Below, one piece after another: positions 58,452 through 64,000 of a stretch of DNA of 64,000 nt. How positions within the stretch are numbered: position 1 is the stretch's first letter; each line of letters begins with the position of its first letter. The notes under the pieces were generated by a model that ran no database searches, was not told the origin of the DNA, and was given only the letters and a program-made list of their open reading frames with translations. Source of the stretch: Trifolium pratense. Its lineage: Eukaryota; Streptophyta; Magnoliopsida; Fabales; Fabaceae. The stretch is from positions 2,294,001 through 2,358,000 of the forward strand of contig NC_060063.1 of NCBI RefSeq assembly GCF_020283565.1. Reading direction: 5' to 3'. The position numbers and the translations under genes are program-made.

Positions 58452-59109
58452 AACATTTTTTTTATATAAAGGTTAGGGCAGTGCAAATACATCATTTGTA
58501 GAGACTTGATATTCCAATTATATTGACATTTTAAGTATTAACAATAATTTGTAGTACGACACACAAAAATTTACTAAAAAAATGCGGGGGACTAGGCCAA
58601 ATACAAGAAAAACAATCAACTGATCTATAAGAAGGCAAAGCCGTTCTATTGCGAAAAAATCATCAACAATAACACTAGCACTAGGAACATTCTCCCACCA
58701 ATGATCTTCCCAAGAATTTAAACTAAAACTTACGAGCTTATCGGCCAACAATTTCTTTCCCTAAAAATATGAGAAATTCTAAAGTTCATAAGAGAACAAA
58801 AATAAATACAATTATACCAACAATTTCTAAGTTTTCAAGAAATTATATGGTGATTATTAAAGACATCCACCACTAGTTTGAAGGCACATTCCACCGAAAC
58901 AATTATGCCAATTTTTTTGAAGAGCAATTTCAATAGAATGCATAGCTGTCATTACTTCAGCAAAGTGAGAAGAAGATTGAATACCCCCATATACAAGCTA
59001 AAACAACCTTTCACTCCTCCGCTTGAGTTACGAAAAATGCCTCGAGTTGAGGCATGGCTCGGAGAACCCCTCACTGCACCATCAGCTAGTGTATGCACTC
59101 ACGTGGATG
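58452..59109. other. Intergenic
   Basis: ORFs at 58518 (-) and 58878 (+) carry no recognisable motif, but 58560-59100 may be LINE-derived. Not assigned. Confidence 0.3.
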
Positions 59110-59965
59110 TGTAAATGGTTTTAGTCCCTAACGTTAAGTGTCGTTACAAAAATGATGATGTGGCAAACAGAGGCTGACGTGGCAATGTGTGACGTGACAA
59201 ACGAGGATGATATGTCAATAATAATGCCCAGTCATCCACTTAGAGGGATCAAATCCAAAAATAAAATTGCAGAGAGGGACCAAAACAAAAAAGAATGGAA
59301 TTAATCCCAAAAACATATTTTACTTATTTTTTCTCTAAACCCAAAAATAGACTCATATTTCTCTAAATCCAGAAATTTGTGTTGAATGTACTAAAACGAT
59401 ATTTTCTTCTCCCCAACCTAAAATTTCATAAAACTTTTAACCAACAAAAAATTGAGTTTCCTGATATACCATTTATTTTGATTTTAATCAAAATACCATA
59501 TTAATTTACTAATCACCATCTTCAAAATTTGACATGAATTTTTAATCAAACAACTTTATATATTGTAAAATTTGAGTTCCATTATGTTCTCATATGTTGG
59601 GCAAAAAATTCACAAACTTTTAAGATAAAATGACTCGTTTTATTCCTGTTTTTCTTTTGAATCTCTCAATTCGCATCCATTACAACATGTTTTGCAATTT
59701 ATGGGTTCAGAGAAATATGAGTCAATTTCTGAGTTTAGAGAAGAAAAAAAAAAGTTTTCAGGTTTAATTTAGTTTTTTTGGTTTTGATCCCTCTCTGCAA
59801 TTTTATTTTTGGATTTGATCCCTCCAAGTAGATGACAAGGTATCATCATTGACACATCATCCTTGTTTGCCACATCACACATTGTCATGTCAGCCTCTAT
59901 TTGTCACGTCATCATTTTTGAAACGACACTTAACGTTAGGGATTAAAACCAAAAGTATTTACAGA
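59110..59965. mobile_element. Foldback element with arms of about 280 bp
   Basis: The left arm (GTCCCTAACGTTAAGTGTCG, GGCTGACGTGGCAATGTGTG, AGAGGGATCAAATCCAAAAA, TAGACTCATATTTCTCTAAA) reappears inverted on the right, from about 59695. The centre is about 300 bp. No ORF and no TSD recognised. The right flank to about 60045 has a further GGGACAAAAACCAAAAACTT phrase absent on the left. Confidence 0.75.
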
Positions 59966-60720
59966 TTCCGGGACTATTTTAAAACAAAAAAAGATACAGG
60001 GACAAAAACCAAAAACTTACGAACTTATATGGACGAATGATCATTTAAACCTTTATTCTTTGAATGAATAAGTAAAAAATTTTGAGTTCAAACTTTGACT
60101 CCTACCTGTGTATAATGTGACGTTCATATTAACTAGTTATGTCCGTCACTTTCATAAAAAATATTTATCATTTCTAAAGTTTAGTGAAATACTACTTATT
60201 GTTTTATCAATAACATTTTAAATATTTAATGTATATAGAAATAAATGGAATAACCAACAATGAATTGGTTCAAGTGGTAAGAGTTTTGGTTCTCTTAAGC
60301 ATATGATCAATGGTTCGATTCATGATTTATGCGTAAATTTGGTTGGGAGGGAAGAATCCACCTTATGTGCCCACAGGTTCTCTGGCAGAGATTAATTATC
60401 ACTAACAACGGTGGAAACTTCACATAAGGAACCCTAAATAAGAACCTTAAATCGTACCTTTAGAATATCAAAACGACGGTTAATTAAAAACCATAAATCA
60501 TCAGTCAAACGACACTTAAAATAGAATAAAGGGAATAATAAATAGAATAAAATAATAAATAGGTAAGGATATTCTTGATAAAGTGAAGACCTTCGGTGGT
60601 GGTTGAAGGAAAAAAAGAAGCTATACTCGAAACTCTTGGTGGTTTAACTCATTAGCTTGTTTAGCTATGATTTAAGGGTGTTTACTGTTTAGGTTAAAAC
60701 TGTGGTAATGTCCCGTGAGC
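59966..60720. other. Intergenic with SINE-like segment
   Basis: Apart from the tRNA-like piece at about 60258, nothing recognised. Confidence 0.35.
60258..60400 (+). mobile_element. Probable tRNA-derived SINE
   Basis: TGAATTGGTTCAAGTGGTAA (box A-like), ATGGTTCGATTCATG (box B), followed by a non-tRNA body with GGGAGGGAAGAATCCACC. Confidence 0.5.
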
Positions 60721-61160
60721 TTTTTTTTTGATAAAAAAGAGGGCCGGAGTCCATAAAAGAATTAAACTGTAATAAGTCTAGGGGTGGCTATCCCCATAAC
60801 ATCAGCTAACAATAAAGAGCTTAGTTGAGCCAGACAATGCTCATAAATCATCAAGTTAGTCTCATGCTGACAACCAAGATTAGCCAGCGCATATGCACAC
60901 TTATTTGCTTCAGTGAAGAAATAGCACACCTTGATCTCCCACTCTAACTCGAGTAATCGACGGATTTGTTGGACTAGTCTCCAACCCACCACACTTTCCT
61001 TTTCTCCGTTATTCAAAGTGTAAGCAACAATATTTGAGTCAACTTTCAACTCAACTTTCTTAAACCCACGATCCCAAGCCAATTTCAAACCTTCCATCAC
61101 CCCCCATAATTCTGCTTCATACGCACTACACCATCCTAAATTCTTTGAAAATCCGCCCAA
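60721..61160 (-). pseudogene. 5'-truncated LINE 3' end with RNase H domain
   Basis: On the minus strand from 61160 an open frame of 132 codons reads SAYEAELWGVMEGLKLAWDR, ELKVDSNIVAYTLNNGE, FFTEANKCAYALANLGC, the RNase H domain end of a plant LINE. It is followed by the 3' region and TTATC-poly(A) at 60721-60730. The frame is intact over this portion but the element lacks everything upstream. Confidence 0.8.
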
Positions 61161-61179
61161 CCAGTTACCCTAACATCAC

Positions 61180-61269
61180 ACTATATGTGCAGGAATCCGG
61201 GTTCGAACCCGAGACACTCTACTTATTCACCTTTAAGGTGAATTTTCTAGCCATTGACTAAAAAAAAAA
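61180..61269 (+). mobile_element. Au-type SINE, 5' truncated
   Basis: TATGTGCAGGAATCCGGGTT, box B GGGTTCGAACCC, ACACTCTACTTATTCACC, AAGGTGAATTTTCTAGCCAT plus poly(A). Confidence 0.75.
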
Positions 61270-61584
61270 CACTGTCGTAATAATGTGAAGGAAAAAAAAA
61301 AGTTACAATTTTTTTTTACTAAACGAGTAAAAATTATTTTCAACCTAGTTTTTCCCTGAAAAATAAAAACCATATAGTTTTTTCCTTCCCAACCGGAAGC
61401 AGCGATGGAATCCAATGAACCAAAGAAGCCAAAAACGGATTACCGCAGCAAATCTAAAACCAGATTCCCGTTCCCTACACAACCAGCTTAAATTAAAATA
61501 AGGAAAATTAATTTCCACAAAAAAAAAGGAAAATAAACACAACAAAAATTACTTAAGTAATTCCAAAATTACTCAATAATTATT

Positions 61585-61702
61585 TTTTTGTCAAGTAGCC
61601 CAGTGACACATTTAAGTCAAAAAGAGTGGGATGATGGGTTGGAACCCCGACACATTGCATATATAATGTAATGTCATGTCAACTGAGCTAAGTTAATGAG
61701 AC
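61585..61702 (-). mobile_element. Au-type SINE, reverse orientation
   Basis: On the minus strand it runs TTAACTTAGCTCAGTTGACA (box A), box B GGGTTCCAACCC and ends CACTGGGCTACTTGAC plus poly(A). Confidence 0.75.
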
Positions 61703-63051
61703 ACTTAGTAATTACTTTTTAATTAAAGCAAAAATTATTATTTTTCTTATATATTACTATTAGACTGCAAAGAGTATCGGAGATTTCTTCATATGTCAAC
61801 TTCATGACTCATGTTTCTCCTCCAAAAGACATTCGTAATCTTTTTAAGAACAATGCAATAAAAACTTTCTTTCTTTGTGAATTATTTTATTTTTTTTTTT
61901 TAACTTCCTTAAAAAAAACATTAAATAGGGGTATAATTCTCTTTTAGCAATTAATGCAAGAAAAAATTGGTCACGTTTGAAAGAAAGAAAATCTCAAAAA
62001 GATTAATGTTACTTTTAATTTTTAATGTATTGTATTTTTTAATTGTACTATATAATTAATGTTAAGTACATCACTTTTTTGGTCACTTTTTTTAATGTAT
62101 TGTATTTTTTAATTGTACTATATAAATCTCCATTTTATATTCATTTATTAATTTATTAATAATTCATGAGTAATTGCTTCAGAAAAAAAAAATTAATGAG
62201 TAATTAGAAAAAAAATTATTGTTCACTTTTTTATTCATTATTATTTTATGGCAAATGCTAATGACACTATTTAAGACATTAAATAGTACTCTCTCCGGAC
62301 ACAATTATAAGCAAAAAAATATTTTTTAGATACATTGAAAAAATAATGTATCCAGTCTATATTATTGACCAGATACATTACTTTTTATAGTAGAATTTTT
62401 ATAGGAGTGCGTAAAGTCAACACATTGAAAATTGTATTGCTTAATTTTTTGAATAAAAAATTTCTTTAAATGAAATGTTTTATTTATACCCCTATTTTAT
62501 TCGATCCTCTCGTTAGCAAGACCCTTATTTTATTTATTTAATCCACAGGAAAATATATGTGACAAAATATTATGGAATTGAGGCAATAATAAAAACATTC
62601 GTAAGACATAGCTCAATCGATAATATCAATATATTTATGTAAAATATTTTCACCAAGTTGGAACTTCTAAGACCGCAACTTCACAATGTTATGTGTTAGT
62701 GGAATGAGCTAGACACTATAGAACATATTTCGAATGAACTAAAGGTTAAAGACATTAAACGATAAAAAAAAAAAAAAAATTTACAATGAAGTTGAGAATC
62801 AAACATAGAACTTTTAGCATATTATCCAAACCCCTCACTAATAAATCAAATTTAAGGATTAAAAATAAAAGACTTTGACTTTTAGTAAAATAAAAATTAC
62901 CAACATTAATAACTAATTATTAATTAATTATTAACTTTGTCCCTTTAAAAAGGGTACATTTAATGCTCGATATCTTCAAATAAGATTACCTCAAAAAATA
63001 TGAAGATAAAAAAGATTCGAATTTTTATTTTTTTTAGAATAAGGACCAACC
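61703..63051. other. AT-rich upstream region of the DUF1005 gene
   Basis: No gene. A 30 bp phrase on TTTAATGTATTGTATTTTTT occurs twice (about 62020 and 62092). A Stowaway-like left end (CTCTCTCCGGACACAATTAT, 62289) has no matching right end. Confidence 0.4.
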
Positions 63052-63069
63052 CTATATATATATATATAT
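63052..63069 (+). promoter_or_regulatory. Candidate TATA box of the DUF1005 gene
   Basis: CTATATATATATATATAT about 200 bp before the start codon, followed by a CA/AC-rich leader. Confidence 0.5.
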
Positions 63070-63271
63070 CACACCATGCATCAACCTCGTGTTCTCATTC
63101 AGTCACTTTCACTCAACAACACAACACAAAATCCACACCCTGTTCCTCAAACTATGAAACTTGTAGCATCCTTTTCAACACAATCCTAGCACAACACAAA
63201 CACAAACCAAAACAGAGTTTTCATTTTTTTAACCTTAATTCAAACAATTAATCCAACAACAACAAACAACA

Positions 63272-63894
63272 ATGGATCCATGTCCTTTTGTTCGTCTCAC
63301 AATTGAATCATTAGCACTAAATCTTCCATTACCAACAAAATCATCACCAATTTCACGTATTCATCCATCAACAACAACATCAACACCATGTTTTTGCAAC
63401 ATTAATATACCCAATTTCCCTTCTCAAACCGCACTTCTCCCTGTTTCATCATCGTCGACACCGGAAACCACTGCTTCTGCTAGTGGTTTCCACCTCGACT
63501 CTGCTTCACTACGGCGTTTAATAGGGAAACAAATTCCTCTTCGTTTCTCTGTTTACGCCGGAACCATGAATCGAACCTGCGGTATCACAGGTATAGCAGG
63601 TTCGAAGCTTCTGGGTCGAGCTGTTGTTAACATTGATTTAAAAAATTGTCTTTCTCGTTCTGTTATGTTTCATAGCGGTTGGATTGTGTTGGGAAAAAAG
63701 AAGAAAGGGTTTGAACCGGAAAAAAATGATTCGGTTCGGCTTCATTTGGTGGTTCGGTGTGAACCGGATCCACGGTTTGTTTTTCAATTTGGTGGTGAAC
63801 CGGAGTGTAGTCCTGTGGTTTTTCAGATTCAAGAGAATATTAGACAACCGGTTTTTAGTTGCAAGTTCAGTGCTGATCGGAATTCTAGATCAAG
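63272..63894 (+). CDS. DUF1005 family protein, first exon, gene continues past window
   Basis: Starts MDPCPFVRLTIESLALNLPL, the characteristic N-terminus of plant DUF1005 proteins. A poly-Ser/Thr stretch (residues about 55-70) follows, then RRLIGKQIPLRFSVYAGTMN, TGIAGSKLLGRAVVNIDLKN and PVVFQIQENIRQPVFSCKFS. The open frame extends past a splice donor at 63895 (AG|GTTAGT), where exon 1 probably ends after 207 codons. The remainder lies outside the window. Function of the family is unknown. Confidence 0.88.
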
Positions 63895-64000
63895 GTTAGT
63901 TTTTTTAATTTTATTTTGTGCATTTTAGTTTTCCATCATTCTCTATGCTAATGTGAGCATGAACCATGAGTTTTTTTTCCGGGTACATTAGACCAATCAA

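Overview
The window is plant nuclear DNA, most likely from a papilionoid legume of the Medicago/Trifolium type. This is inferred from short introns, an AT-rich intergenic landscape, Au-type SINEs, a SIRE-type Copia element and GTGTCGG-rich MITEs. No computed comparison was possible. It holds seven recognisable protein-coding host genes separated by long stretches of nested, mostly decayed transposable elements.

Layout. 1-5676: 3' part of a Sirevirus-type Ty1/copia retrotransposon (end of pol, envelope-like ORF, repeated polypurine tracts, 3' LTR). 6335-7149: 5'-truncated LINE with target-site duplication (TSD). 9972-14625 (-): complete 8-exon MAP kinase kinase of the MKK6 class. Its introns carry a decayed LINE and fragments of an LRR gene and probably of AUGMIN subunit 2. 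14960-16177: MULE-like element with TIRs of about 240 bp, in the divergent promoter region. 17046-21339 (+): plastid cyclophilin of the CYP26-2 type. 23592-24114: solo LTR. 26332-27654 (-): plastid-specific ribosomal protein 3. 31265-34950: Stowaway-type MITE carrying two abutting Helitrons, one with a broken helicase gene. 35807-36552: MITE containing a second solo LTR. 36910-39904 (+): GPI-anchored GH17 beta-1,3-glucanase with X8 domain. 42097-43308 (-): Mediator subunit MED4. 47024-48619 (-): profilin. 48.6-63 kb: gene-poor, with LINE remnants, MITEs, a PIF/Harbinger deletion derivative, a further Helitron, SINEs and foldback elements. 63272-63894 (+): first exon of a DUF1005 gene that runs off the window.

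The host genes are unrelated housekeeping or developmental genes (cytokinesis signalling, plastid translation and folding, cell wall, transcription, actin) and do not form a cluster. I found no convincing new gene system. The most informative unexplained structure concerns element ends: (i) seven 13-20 bp insertions flanked by 13-18 bp direct repeats, which look like extreme 5'-truncated LINE insertions; (ii) Helitrons abutting end to end inside a MITE; (iii) a GTGTCGG-rich MITE family with about 9 bp TSDs; (iv) a perfect short foldback just 3' of MKK6; (v) a 32-bp-period tandem repeat upstream of the PSRP-3 gene.
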